The translations under genes were made by a program, and so were the position numbers. A DNA stretch of 16,895 bases from assembly GCA_003649845.1 (NCBI GenBank), contig QMTB01000013.1:1-16895 (forward strand), in the 5' to 3' direction. Below, in pieces: positions 1 to 7,860 of this stretch. The notes beneath the pieces are model-generated. The model did not search any database. It had not been told where the DNA came from and saw nothing but the letters and a program-made list of their open reading frames with translations. Numbering within the stretch: the stretch's first letter is position 1; the number at the start of each line of letters is the position of its first letter. The DNA is from Thermoplasmata archaeon (lineage in GTDB: Archaea; Thermoplasmatota; E2; DHVEG-1).

Positions 1-1
1 A

Positions 2-1690
2 AATATTGATAATGAGTTTATAACCATCTATAATCCTACTGATAAGATTATCAATTTATACGGGTGGTATCTAACTACTAATCCAATGGAGAATAAGTTA
101 GAACAGAATAAAATCATATTTCCAATAAATACTTGGATTAGACCATATGCTGGTATAGTGGTAACTGAGAACGCTTCTGCTTTTATATTGGAAACTGGTT
201 TTGAAGCTAATTTTGAGTATAGAGTAGATTCAGATGAAAGTATACCGCAAATGCTTGCATTTAAAGCTTTTAGATTACCAAATACTCATGGTGTAGTTGC
301 TTTAAAAGATGGATATAACCATACTATCGATCTAGTTGTTTATGGTGATGAAAAAGGTTTATATCCAGGTTGGAATGGAGATCCTATTCCAGTTAAAAGT
401 GGGGTTATACTTAAACGTCAAGGTTTTATTGATACTAACACCTCTGATGACTGGGTTCCACCTAGAGAATATAGGATTGGACAGACTAATTATCCTATAA
501 TGAAATTACATTGTAAAGGTAGAGTTCAAACATTTGTATCACCTGATTGTAGTTATAATGTAATAGTAAGAAATCTTAGAAATGCCACCGATTCTCTACT
601 GCTAAACATGTATATGCTTACTAATCCTTTTATATGTGATGAATTAGTTTCTCTGTTGAGAAGAAACATCTCTGTTACGCTTCTATTAGATGATTCTCCA
701 GTTGGAGGTATGCCTGATGAAGAAAAATTTCTTTTAAATAGAATTAAAACAAACGGCGGAGATATTAGATTTTTAAAGGGTTATAGATATAATTTTAATC
801 ATGCCAAATATCTAGTTATTGATAATGAAACAGTGATTGTTGAAAGCTGTAATTGGGTTCAATCTGGTGTTCCAAAGAATCCTACCTATGGTAACAGGGA
901 GTGGGGTATATTAGTTGAGAATAAAAGTTTAGCAAGTATCTTCCTAAAACTCTTCTATGAGGATTTCAACTCTGATATTTATGATATTATAGAGTATAAC
1001 ATGCCATTGCTTGACTCTGTGGATTTCTATATTTCAAGAGAAGAATATTCTGGTATATATGATCCTTGTTTTAATTCTATGATTTTAAGAGGTGAATTTA
1101 ATGTTACACCTGTATTCTCACCGGATAATAGTTATAATGCTATATGTAATCTAATAGATTCAGCTGAAGATAGTATCTATATTGAACAACTCTATATCCA
1201 TCTACTATGGAGTGACGGTAGCCTTAATCCTTTTATTAGACATCTTATAGATAGAGTAGAAAAAGGTGTAGATGTTAAAGTTATAATGAATTATAATGCA
1301 AACTATAATATGTCAGAGTCTATTGAAACTAAAGAGTATCTAGAAGATCATGGTGTAAAAGTTAAGTTTATACCATCTAACTGGTCTTATTTTTCTAATA
1401 TCCATAATAAAGGTATAATTGTGGATGACTCATCTGTATTTATTGGTAGTATAAATTGGGGTGAAAACTCTGTTAAATCCAATAGAGAAACCGGTGTTAT
1501 AATTGAAAATAAAACCATTGCAAGATACTATACCAATGTTTTCCTATATGATTGGAATCTCAGCGCTCCATATACTAATGTATCCATTAGTACTTCTCAG
1601 CAGCATGGGAACACTATTTATATTCTATCTATATTCACTATGACATTTGCAATTATAGCTAGAGATTGGAGAAGGAGAAGATGGACTTAA
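2..1690 (+). CDS. Secreted, membrane-anchored phospholipase D-like protein with lamin-tail domain (5' partial)
   Basis: The reading frame is open from base 2, so the first ATG at 86 is not the true start and the N-terminus lies outside the window. The residues before that Met (NEFITIYNPTD, then YGWYL) match the core of a lamin-tail (LTD) domain, which continues for about 100 residues. Two PLD-superfamily HKD motifs follow. Counted from the Met at 86 they are H239-x-K241-x4-D246 and H440-x-K442-x4-D447, the second followed by GSINW. Both look intact, so phosphodiesterase activity is plausible, but the substrate (phospholipid, nucleic acid or other) cannot be read. Residues about 510-525 form a membrane helix followed by RDWRRRR, so the enzyme domains should face outward with a short basic cytoplasmic tail. 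The gene overlaps the rhomboid start by 10 bases, suggesting co-transcription. Family assignment is firm; function is inferred. Confidence 0.88.
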   Translation, partial: NIDNEFITIYNPTDKIINLYGWYLTTNPMENKLEQNKIIFPINTWIRPYAGIVVTENASAFILETGFEANFEYRVDSDESIPQMLAFKAFRLPNTHGVVALKDGYNHTIDLVVYGDEKGLYPGWNGDPIPVKSGVILKRQGFIDTNTSDDWVPPREYRIGQTNYPIMKLHCKGRVQTFVSPDCSYNVIVRNLRNATDSLLLNMYMLTNPFICDELVSLLRRNISVTLLLDDSPVGGMPDEEKFLLNRIKTNGGDIRFLKGYRYNFNHAKYLVIDNETVIVESCNWVQSGVPKNPTYGNREWGILVENKSLASIFLKLFYEDFNSDIYDIIEYNMPLLDSVDFYISREEYSGIYDPCFNSMILRGEFNVTPVFSPDNSYNAICNLIDSAEDSIYIEQLYIHLLWSDGSLNPFIRHLIDRVEKGVDVKVIMNYNANYNMSESIETKEYLEDHGVKVKFIPSNWSYFSNIHNKGIIVDDSSVFIGSINWGENSVKSNRETGVIIENKTIARYYTNVFLYDWNLSAPYTNVSISTSQQHGNTIYILSIFTMTFAIIARDWRRRRWT

Positions 1691-2658
1691 TTATGCTACC
1701 TCAACATTGGTCTGCATTTCTCTGTATATCAGTAATAGTAGCAGTATTTCTAATAGGATACATCAGAGGATGGCTTATGACGCATACGCTTATAATTGCA
1801 AATTTTGCTGTATTTCTAGTAACTCTTCCATTTTATAGAGAGATTGTATATGGTTTCTATGGTCATGGTTTAATATACGCTGGTTTAGGTTTCAGACCTA
1901 TCTATCTCTCATCTATCTCTTTTCTCCCAGAATGGTATACCTTTCTAACTTCAATGTTTATACACGGTGGTTTCTTCCATATCTTTGGTAACATGCTGGT
2001 ATTGTTTTTCGTAGGTAGTGCTTTTGAAGAGAGAATCGGTGGAAAAAAACTCCTCCTTATATTCATAGTTACAGGTATATTTGGTGCGATTACACATTCT
2101 ATCTTCGATCTCAGTTCAGCTGTACCATTAATTGGTGCATCAGGAGCAATATTTGGTCTCATGGGTGCTTTTGCTTATGCTTATCCACGTGATGAAGTTA
2201 TCATGCCGATTGGTATAGGTATAATGTTTCTAACTAGAATTAAAGTAATATATGCTGTATTATTCTTCGCGTTAATTGAAACCTTTGTTGTATGGTTAGA
2301 TGTACCTGATGGAACAGCTCATTTAGCACATCTAGGTGGTCTTATAAGTGGTGTAACATTAGCTGCAATATTACTTAGAGCTAGAGAGGTAAGAAAACCT
2401 TCAAAAGAAGTTATATACCCAGTGGTATACAATCAGAGGACTCATAAATGGAATTATTCTAATTTAAAGAAACTTGCTGTTACCCCAGAACTTGAAGATA
2501 TCCTTAATAGAATACAGATGGAGGATCTACCTCAGGTGCAAGAGATATGGCTTGAACATTTCCTAGAAAAAACTGTTTGTCCAAAATGTGGCAGTCCTTT
2601 GCAGCATTTCAATAGAAAAATATGGTGTGAAAACTGTGGTTTTAGAACATCCTATTAG
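1681..2658 (+). CDS. Rhomboid family intramembrane serine protease with C-terminal zinc ribbon
   Basis: A 325-residue membrane protease of the rhomboid family, which cleaves transmembrane helices of substrates within the bilayer. Visible motifs are HGGFFHIFGN (H95, H100, N104, the last at the oxyanion-hole position), GASGAIFG with catalytic S154, and AHLGG with the partner His at 217. A soluble tail from about residue 235 ends in CPKCG-x11-WCENCG (C300, C303, C316, C319), a four-Cys zinc ribbon. I chose ATG 1681 because GGAGAAGGAG lies just upstream. An in-frame TTG at 1666 would add five residues but sits before that ribosome-binding site. The start overlaps the end of the PLD-like gene, and the stop overlaps the convergent presenilin-like gene by 4 bases. 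The substrate is unknown. Confidence 0.92.
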   Translation: MDLIMLPQHWSAFLCISVIVAVFLIGYIRGWLMTHTLIIANFAVFLVTLPFYREIVYGFYGHGLIYAGLGFRPIYLSSISFLPEWYTFLTSMFIHGGFFHIFGNMLVLFFVGSAFEERIGGKKLLLIFIVTGIFGAITHSIFDLSSAVPLIGASGAIFGLMGAFAYAYPRDEVIMPIGIGIMFLTRIKVIYAVLFFALIETFVVWLDVPDGTAHLAHLGGLISGVTLAAILLRAREVRKPSKEVIYPVVYNQRTHKWNYSNLKKLAVTPELEDILNRIQMEDLPQVQEIWLEHFLEKTVCPKCGSPLQHFNRKIWCENCGFRTSY

Positions 2659-3566
2659 TATAACCCTATGATTTGTCCATATAATATTAAACTAGAGATT
2701 ATATACCCTATTATTGCTCCTCCGCATAGAGATGGCAATCCTGCTTGTGGTTTTCCTTTTAAAACAAAGATCATTAAAACTATGAAACCAGCTAATATAC
2801 CTATTATTGTCCCTATTGATAGAAGAAGAGAGTTTGAAATATTATAGTATATAGCTGTAACTAATATACCTGGCATAACTACATCTCCTAAACCCATGAA
2901 GAAGGCCTCTCGTTTTTTATTCTCCTTCATCTGCTCCTTTAAACTTTTGGATTTAAGTAGGGAATATCCTTGTTTCTTTGGTATAACCAGTAGAACAGGT
3001 AGTTTTAAATCCATCACGGTATCTGCTAGATCAATCATATGTTTTGTTTTATATACAGATATAGCATCATAGGCAGCAAGTATAGCAAGTAGTATAACTA
3101 CTAATAGTACACTTAAAGACATACCAAAGATTATAATCGCTCCTGTTCCAACTACTATACCACTTATATCAACAATATACCATTCTGGGTAAATATAGAG
3201 AGCAACGATCAATAATATTGTTATAATTATTGCAACACTATATACTACAATTGGGTTTGATAATAGAATTGCAAACATTGGTAGAAAAAAAGCATAAAAG
3301 GCAGTATAACCAACTGCTCCTAGTATTATAAATTGTATAACCTCTTTCTTCCATAATTTTGCAATTAATAGTATTATCAATGTAAAAACTAGGATTGTAA
3401 CTAAGATAAAAACTATATTAGATGGATCCTCAGGGTTTTCAAAAGCTGGTTTTACTCCCCCTATCTCATGGAAGGGTTGTAAGATTATCAGAGCTAATGT
3501 ATACATTAGAATAAAGAACCCCGCCATACCTAGGATTGGGAGGTAATCCTCTCTCCATGAATTCAT
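2655..3566 (-). CDS. Presenilin-like (A22-type GxGD) intramembrane aspartyl protease
   Basis: A 303-residue polytopic membrane protein with the archaeal presenilin/signal-peptide-peptidase signature. The first catalytic Asp is in YDAISVY (D167), the second in GLGDVVMPG (D228), and PQAGLP near 274-278 corresponds to the C-terminal PAL-type motif. Roughly nine hydrophobic segments are visible, with a basic cytoplasmic loop at about 197-220 between the two Asp helices, as is usual for the family. This family cleaves peptide bonds inside the membrane, typically stubs left by earlier proteolysis. A TATA-like element centred about 25 bases before the ATG suggests a leaderless transcript. It converges with the rhomboid gene, so the two intramembrane proteases end on the same four bases but have separate promoters. 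Confidence 0.9.
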   Translation of the reverse strand: MNSWREDYLPILGMAGFFILMYTLALIILQPFHEIGGVKPAFENPEDPSNIVFILVTILVFTLIILLIAKLWKKEVIQFIILGAVGYTAFYAFFLPMFAILLSNPIVVYSVAIIITILLIVALYIYPEWYIVDISGIVVGTGAIIIFGMSLSVLLVVILLAILAAYDAISVYKTKHMIDLADTVMDLKLPVLLVIPKKQGYSLLKSKSLKEQMKENKKREAFFMGLGDVVMPGILVTAIYYNISNSLLLSIGTIIGILAGFIVLMIFVLKGKPQAGLPSLCGGAIIGYIISSLILYGQIIGLY

Positions 3567-3587
3567 ATATCTAAAAATATTGTTGTT

Positions 3588-3595
3588 ATTAAATA
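3588..3595 (-). promoter_or_regulatory. TATA-like promoter element of the presenilin-like gene
   Basis: Read on the minus strand, TATTTAAT is centred about 25 bases before the ATG at 3566. That is the archaeal TATA-to-start distance and implies transcription beginning at or very near the start codon. No Shine-Dalgarno is seen. This rests on sequence pattern only. Confidence 0.4.
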
Positions 3596-3710
3596 GTGTT
3601 TCTAATTTTATCTATCTCTAAGTTCATAGCTAATTTAATTCCAATTCTAATTTTTTAACTATTGTTACATTTATAAATTATATGTTCTGAATTGTAGATA
3701 AAATATAAAC

Positions 3711-3735
3711 TTAAATGTTTACTAGAAACATTTAA
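3711..3735. promoter_or_regulatory. 10-bp perfect inverted repeat over the likely promoter of the PKD gene
   Basis: TTAAATGTTT (3711-3720) and AAACATTTAA (3726-3735) are exact reverse complements separated by ACTAG. The right arm also reads as a plausible BRE/TATA (GAAACATTTAAATT) about 40 bases before the ATG at 3775. A protein bound to this palindrome would compete with transcription initiation factors, so it is a candidate operator. In AT-rich DNA a chance palindrome of this size is not negligible, and no regulator is identified. Confidence 0.4.
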
Positions 3736-3774
3736 ATTAGATTATTTTATTAGTGTTATGGGGTTAATTTAGAG

Positions 3775-4772
3775 ATGAATAAGAGAATAGTAGCAATGCT
3801 AATTATAGTTTATATATTAATTGGCATGCAAGGTTTAGCTCAAAATATATCTCAAAACACTAGTTACAAAGAGATATATTCAAACTATTTACCAAATACA
3901 TCTGCTGCTAATTTCACATGGAAACCTTTATACGATCATACCATACTATTTAACGATACAAGCAGTGGTGGTCCATTCGTTGAATATGCATGGGATTTTA
4001 ATAATGATACAATAATCGATGACTATGGTAAAAACGTTGTACATACATTCCCAGATGATGGACTATATTATGTGACACATTATGTAAAAGACCATAAGGG
4101 AGATGGTATAGTATTACAAAACCTGTCGGTGTTGGTTATCCAATAGCAGATTTCGAATGGAGTGCAGATGGTTTAAAAGTAACCTTCATCGATAAAAGCG
4201 TTGATATGGATGGAGATATAACATATAGAGGATGGGATTTCAATGGAGATGGAAGATTCGATGACTATGGGAAAGAGGTTGTATATGAGTATCCTGAAGC
4301 AGGAACCTATAATGTATATCTAGTTGTACAGGATAACGATGGACATACTGATGTCATAGGTAAAGAGGTAACAGTAACCCGGTATACCCCTGATTTAGAT
4401 TGCGAGGGTAGTTTAAGTTGGTCAAATGTAAAACCTGGGGAAGAGGTATATGGTAGCTTCACAGTTTCTAATATCGGTGATGCCAATTCAACGCTTAATT
4501 GGCGTATAATATCCCATCCCACTTGGGGTAATTGGACTTTTACACCAAATATGGGATATAATCTTAAACCTAGTGATAGCCCTCAAACAATTCAAGTAAA
4601 AGTCATTGCACCTAAAGAGAGAAACAATGGATTCACAGGAACTATTAAAGTTATAAATATGGATAATCCCAATGACTATGATACTATAGATGTTTCACTT
4701 CTAACATCAAAATCTAAAATAGATATATTCTATTCACTCAGATATATAATACAATCTATCTTCCATCTATAG
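3775..4772 (+). pseudogene. Secreted PKD-domain surface protein, interrupted by one frameshift
   Basis: Two reading frames (3775-4146 and a following one ending at 4772) make one protein if a single base is added near the AAAA run at 4118-4121, giving about 332 residues. The N-terminus is a signal peptide (basic MNKR, then a hydrophobic stretch). Two PKD domains follow, each with a W/DF-N-D core (AWDFNND, GWDFNGDG) and a DDYGK repeat. The second frame is open from 4098 and reads PIADFEWSADG, the normal start of a PKD domain, before the ATG at 4206, so that ATG is internal. The C-terminal ~120 residues form an immunoglobulin-like or CARDB-like beta domain ending in a hydrophobic tail that may help anchor it. 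PKD proteins are usually adhesins or cell-surface scaffolds. Without the frameshift I would call it an ordinary surface protein. Programmed frameshifting looks unlikely because no canonical slippery heptamer is present. Confidence 0.82.
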
Positions 4773-5708
4773 AAATATATACCATACAAACATAGCGTAT
4801 ATAACTAGGAAAACTAAGCCTTCTAATCTACTAATTATATTTCCAGTGTATAATACGATAAATGCTACTATAGTTACAGCCATTAAGATAACTAGGTGAT
4901 CCAATGCTTCTCTCATATTAAGTGGTATAAATATAGCAGAGGCACCAAGTATTAGAAATATATTGAATACATTTGATCCAAGTACATTTCCAACTGCTAT
5001 ATCAGCTTCTTTTTTATAAGCTGCCATGGTCGAAACTACTAACTCTGGTAGAGAAGTACCGACAGCGACCATGGAGAGAGAGATTATGAAAGGTGAGATG
5101 TGAAATACTTCTGCCATTATAATCGCTGATTTAATTAAAATCCATGCTCCAAGTATAACGCCTATCAAACCTAAGATGATAAAAATAATATTCTTCAATA
5201 TAGAATCTCCTTCAAAAGATGACTCCAGTAAACTGTTTCTCTCCTGCTTTGCGCATCTAACAAAATAGATTAGAAACAGAGAGAATAATATTATAAATAA
5301 TATTCCACCTATAATATGGTATTCATCTAGTAAACCAGAGATGGAGAAAACCAGTAGTATCAAGGTTGTTAATGTAACAATAGGCATCTCTCTTCTTATA
5401 ATCTTCATCTGTATCTTTATGGGTTGTATAACTGCGCTTAAACCTAATACTAATAATAAGTTTGCAATACAAGAACCTAGTATATTCCCAGCTGATATAT
5501 CTGCATGTTTCTGTATAGCTGCACCGACAGATATAGCAAATTCTGGAGTTGAAGTACCAAATGCTACTATTACAACAGAGATAATTAGAGATGAAACCCC
5601 TAGCTGTGCAGCAGTATGAGATGTACCATCAACAAGCATATCTGATCCTTTATATAGAAATAGTACTCCTATGAAGAATAAAGGTAAAGCTATTAGTAAA
5701 TCCATCAT
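4767..5708 (-). CDS. CaCA-family cation (Na+ or H+)/Ca2+ antiporter
   Basis: A 313-residue antiporter with two inverted repeats. Alpha-1 has GTSTPEFAIS (E56) followed by GNILGSCIAN; alpha-2 has GTSLPELVVS (E222) followed by GNVLGSNVFN. The paired GTSxPE glutamates are the ion-binding core of the family, and the length and about ten hydrophobic helices fit single-chain prokaryotic members such as the Methanocaldococcus jannaschii exchanger. The second GS[NC]xx motif ends in Asn where some members carry Asp, so counter-ion preference is open. I placed the start at ATG 5708 (5705 is equally possible) rather than the upstream in-frame TTG at 5729, because a strong TATA lies at 5734-5742 and would put the transcript start near 5712. 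It converges on the PKD gene with a 6-base overlap. Confidence 0.88.
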   Translation of the reverse strand: MMDLLIALPLFFIGVLFLYKGSDMLVDGTSHTAAQLGVSSLIISVVIVAFGTSTPEFAISVGAAIQKHADISAGNILGSCIANLLLVLGLSAVIQPIKIQMKIIRREMPIVTLTTLILLVFSISGLLDEYHIIGGILFIILFSLFLIYFVRCAKQERNSLLESSFEGDSILKNIIFIILGLIGVILGAWILIKSAIIMAEVFHISPFIISLSMVAVGTSLPELVVSTMAAYKKEADIAVGNVLGSNVFNIFLILGASAIFIPLNMREALDHLVILMAVTIVAFIVLYTGNIISRLEGLVFLVIYAMFVWYIFL

Positions 5709-5733
5709 TTTATAAGGGGAATCATCCAACTTA

Positions 5734-5742
5734 TTTATATAA
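5734..5742 (-). promoter_or_regulatory. TATA box of the CaCA antiporter gene
   Basis: TTATATAAA on the minus strand is centred about 30 bases before ATG 5708, predicting a near-leaderless transcript and arguing against the TTG at 5729 as start. The rest of 5743-5890 is AT-rich non-coding sequence in which I see no convincing element. Confidence 0.5.
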
Positions 5743-5935
5743 CCTGTGAGAAAGAGAGGATAATAAAATTAAATATATCTCTAGGGTAGAGGAGATAATA
5801 TTTAACAGATTATTCATAGGAATCATCTTTGTATATAATGTGAATCTTCAAAATAATGGAATTTTTTGCAGAGACTAGTTTTTTCATCCAAATCTTTAAA
5901 AATTAACAGTAGTTAACATTTTTAGAGTTATAGTA

Positions 5936-5942
5936 GGAGGTG
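5936..5942 (+). promoter_or_regulatory. Shine-Dalgarno that fixes an ATT start
   Basis: GGAGGTG is a near-perfect anti-16S match, five bases before ATT 5948. No ATG, GTG or TTG occurs in that frame between the upstream stop (TAA at 5897) and the conserved part of the protein. A TATA-like TTTAAAAA at 5895-5902 would start the message around 5923. Confidence 0.55.
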
Positions 5943-5947
5943 GAAAG

Positions 5948-6100
5948 ATTAAGGTATATCTATGCGGAGAGAAAGGATGCTGGCCAAGTGTGGAGATAAG
6001 AGAAGATGTAGTTATAATTGGTGAAGGAGATAATACCTGTGTATTAAATCTATCTGAATGGGATGAGTTAAAAACAAAGATTAAAAACAGCGAATTATAG
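5948..6100 (+). CDS. Small Cys-containing conserved-looking protein (50 aa) with apparent ATT start
   Basis: A short gene reading I(M)KVYLCGEKGCWPSVEI at its N-terminus, with a compact beta-rich middle (VVIIGEGDNTCVL) and a helical C-terminus (LSEWDELKTKI). Cysteines at 6, 11 and 31 and the CGEKGCxP start suggest a metal- or redox-linked fold. I recall small archaeal proteins with a similar CG-x2-GC-(C/W)-P opening but cannot name a family. Coding is supported by the perfect Shine-Dalgarno five bases upstream, by archaeal-like codons, and by the amphipathic protein-like pattern. The only start the ribosome-binding site can serve is ATT, which is rare. An ATG-to-ATT change, a sequence error, or true non-AUG initiation are all possible. 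It converges with moeA, 60 bases away. Function unknown. Confidence 0.68.
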   Translation: MKVYLCGEKGCWPSVEIREDVVIIGEGDNTCVLNLSEWDELKTKIKNSEL

Positions 6101-6160
6101 CTTACAATAGAAAAACCTAGGCTGCAATTATTCCAAGGTAAATTGAAGTAGATTGAGGAA

Positions 6161-7363
6161 CTAGAAATATTTTACAAGAATCTTGCTACCTGCTGGGAGA
6201 TATTCAACGTTAGCTGGGATTTCAATATAACCTGATGCCTCGCTCATACTTGTTATGGCTCCAGATTCCTTAAACACTGGATATGCTTTTCCATCCTCTA
6301 CTTCAACAGTATATATCTGATGTCGCCCTATTGTAGAAACAATTTTCTCAGCGAGTATAACTTCTTTCTTCTTCTCTATATAAGGCATTCTAGCTTTCTT
6401 TTTAACTGATGGGAGAAGTAACGTATAGGCATTAGTTAGACATGATGTTGGATAACCAGGCATTCCAAAGATAAGCGTGTTTCTAATCTTTCCAAATATC
6501 GTTGGTTTACCAGGTTTCAAAGCTATACCGTGGAAGAACACCTCTCCTTCTTCCTCGATGATATCTATAAGGATATCTCTCTCTCCAACACTACTTCCAC
6601 CTGAAAAAATTATATAATCCATGTCTTTAAGGGATTTAATACATTCTTTTATCTTATCCTCACTATCCTCTATTATCTCATTTATATGTACATCAGCTGA
6701 ACCCTGAAGTAGAGAAGCAAGTGTATAAGAGTTTATATCATATATCTTGCCATATTCCAGTTTGCCCCCTATGGGAACGAGTTCATCTCCTGTTGGAATA
6801 ACCGCAACTTTTGGTAGAGCATATACATCTATGCTATTAATTCCAAGAGCTGCTAGAACGCCTATTTTAGCAGGATTCAATACATCTCCTTCTCTCAATA
6901 CAACACCACCTTTAGCGATATCTTCATCCTCTGATGAAACATTTTCTCCTGGATAAACAGGTTTCATTATCCTAACAGTATCATCATCTAAACTAGTATG
7001 TTCTACCATGACAACGGCATCCGCCCCATCAGGTATAGCTCCACCTGTTGCAATCTGTATGCATTCTCCTCTATTAATTCTAATCTTACTAGTATCACCT
7101 GCAAATATTTTCCCTATAACTTTTAACTCTCTAGGTTCCCTCTGATTTGCTCCATAGGTATCCTCTGCTATAACAGCATATCCATCTACAGCAGCACGAG
7201 CAAAGCCAGGAATGTTTATATCCGAGATAACATCCTCTGAGATAACTCTACCAATAGCACTCAATATATCTATCTTCTCCCTTTTCTCCATAGGCTCTGT
7301 TTTCTCCATTATAATCTTTTTTGCTTCTTCGAAATCTATAAGTTCTAGGAAGGGTCTCATCAT
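6161..7363 (-). CDS. moeA: Molybdopterin molybdenumtransferase MoeA
   Basis: A 400-residue MoeA, which inserts molybdate (or tungstate) into adenylylated molybdopterin and releases AMP. Family motifs are clear: PGFARAAVDGYAV (52-64), ATGGAIPDGADAVVMVEHT (about 105-123), PTGDELV (190-196), SGGSSVGERD (254-263), KPGKPTIFG (283-291) and GMPGYPTSC (300-308). The MoaB/MogA-like fold domain occupies about 180-320, and domain IV closes the protein at the usual length. There is no additional fused domain. It is the last gene of the Mo/W operon, and its ATGATG start overlaps the moaB stop by 4 bases. As many archaea insert tungsten, the metal here may be W rather than Mo. Confidence 0.96.
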   Translation of the reverse strand: MMRPFLELIDFEEAKKIIMEKTEPMEKREKIDILSAIGRVISEDVISDINIPGFARAAVDGYAVIAEDTYGANQREPRELKVIGKIFAGDTSKIRINRGECIQIATGGAIPDGADAVVMVEHTSLDDDTVRIMKPVYPGENVSSEDEDIAKGGVVLREGDVLNPAKIGVLAALGINSIDVYALPKVAVIPTGDELVPIGGKLEYGKIYDINSYTLASLLQGSADVHINEIIEDSEDKIKECIKSLKDMDYIIFSGGSSVGERDILIDIIEEEGEVFFHGIALKPGKPTIFGKIRNTLIFGMPGYPTSCLTNAYTLLLPSVKKKARMPYIEKKKEVILAEKIVSTIGRHQIYTVEVEDGKAYPVFKESGAITSMSEASGYIEIPANVEYLPAGSKILVKYF

Positions 7364-7860
7364 TTTCTCGCCTCATAAAGTAGGTGCCCTGCTTCTTTTA
7401 AAATCAATTCCTCCATTGCAAGTTTAACAGCATTTGGAGAACCAGGTATACAAAATATGATACTATTATCTTTAACACCTGCACATGCTCTACTAAGTAA
7501 TGCAGAACTTCCTATCTCCTTCATACTTAGATATCTAAATAACTCTCCGAATCCATAGAGTTCCTTATCAAACAATGGTTTAATTGCATCTACAGTAACA
7601 TCTCTAGAAGAAATCCCTGTACCTCCAGAAAATATTATTATATCCGCTTTCTCTCTTATAAGATCCTGGAGTATCCTTTGAATTTCATCAAAATCATTTT
7701 TGATAAAATATGTTGATAAAATAGTGTAGCCTCTATCTTCAATCATATCCTTCATCATTCTACCGCTGATATCACTATTTTCATCTCTAGAATCTGTTGT
7801 TATAACAAGAGAGAATTTAATTTCCCTAACAGCATGTTTCCTATGTTCTTCTAAACTCAT
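7360..7860 (-). CDS. moaB: Molybdopterin adenylyltransferase-type protein MoaB/MogA
   Basis: A 166-residue protein of the MogA/MoaB fold, which activates molybdopterin with AMP before metal insertion by MoeA. Diagnostic motifs are IIFSGGTGISSRDVTVDAI (around 75-93, the MPT-binding loop) and PGSPNAV (139-145). In archaea the MoaB-type enzyme usually supplies the adenylyltransferase activity that bacteria assign to MogA, so MoaB is the better symbol. The start codon directly abuts the moaC stop, and its stop overlaps the moeA start, which indicates translational coupling. Confidence 0.94.
   Translation of the reverse strand: MSLEEHRKHAVREIKFSLVITTDSRDENSDISGRMMKDMIEDRGYTILSTYFIKNDFDEIQRILQDLIREKADIIIFSGGTGISSRDVTVDAIKPLFDKELYGFGELFRYLSMKEIGSSALLSRACAGVKDNSIIFCIPGSPNAVKLAMEELILKEAGHLLYEARK

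Noticed and set aside
1666..1680. TTG start for the rhomboid gene.
   Set aside because: The GGAGAAGGAG ribosome-binding site lies inside this stretch and points to ATG 1681.
4206..4772. Separate gene starting at ATG 4206.
   Set aside because: The frame is open upstream to 4098 and that part encodes the start of the same PKD domain, so 4206 is an internal Met.
5709..5729. TTG 5729 start for the antiporter, adding seven residues.
   Set aside because: A TATA box ends only five bases upstream, so transcription should begin after this codon.
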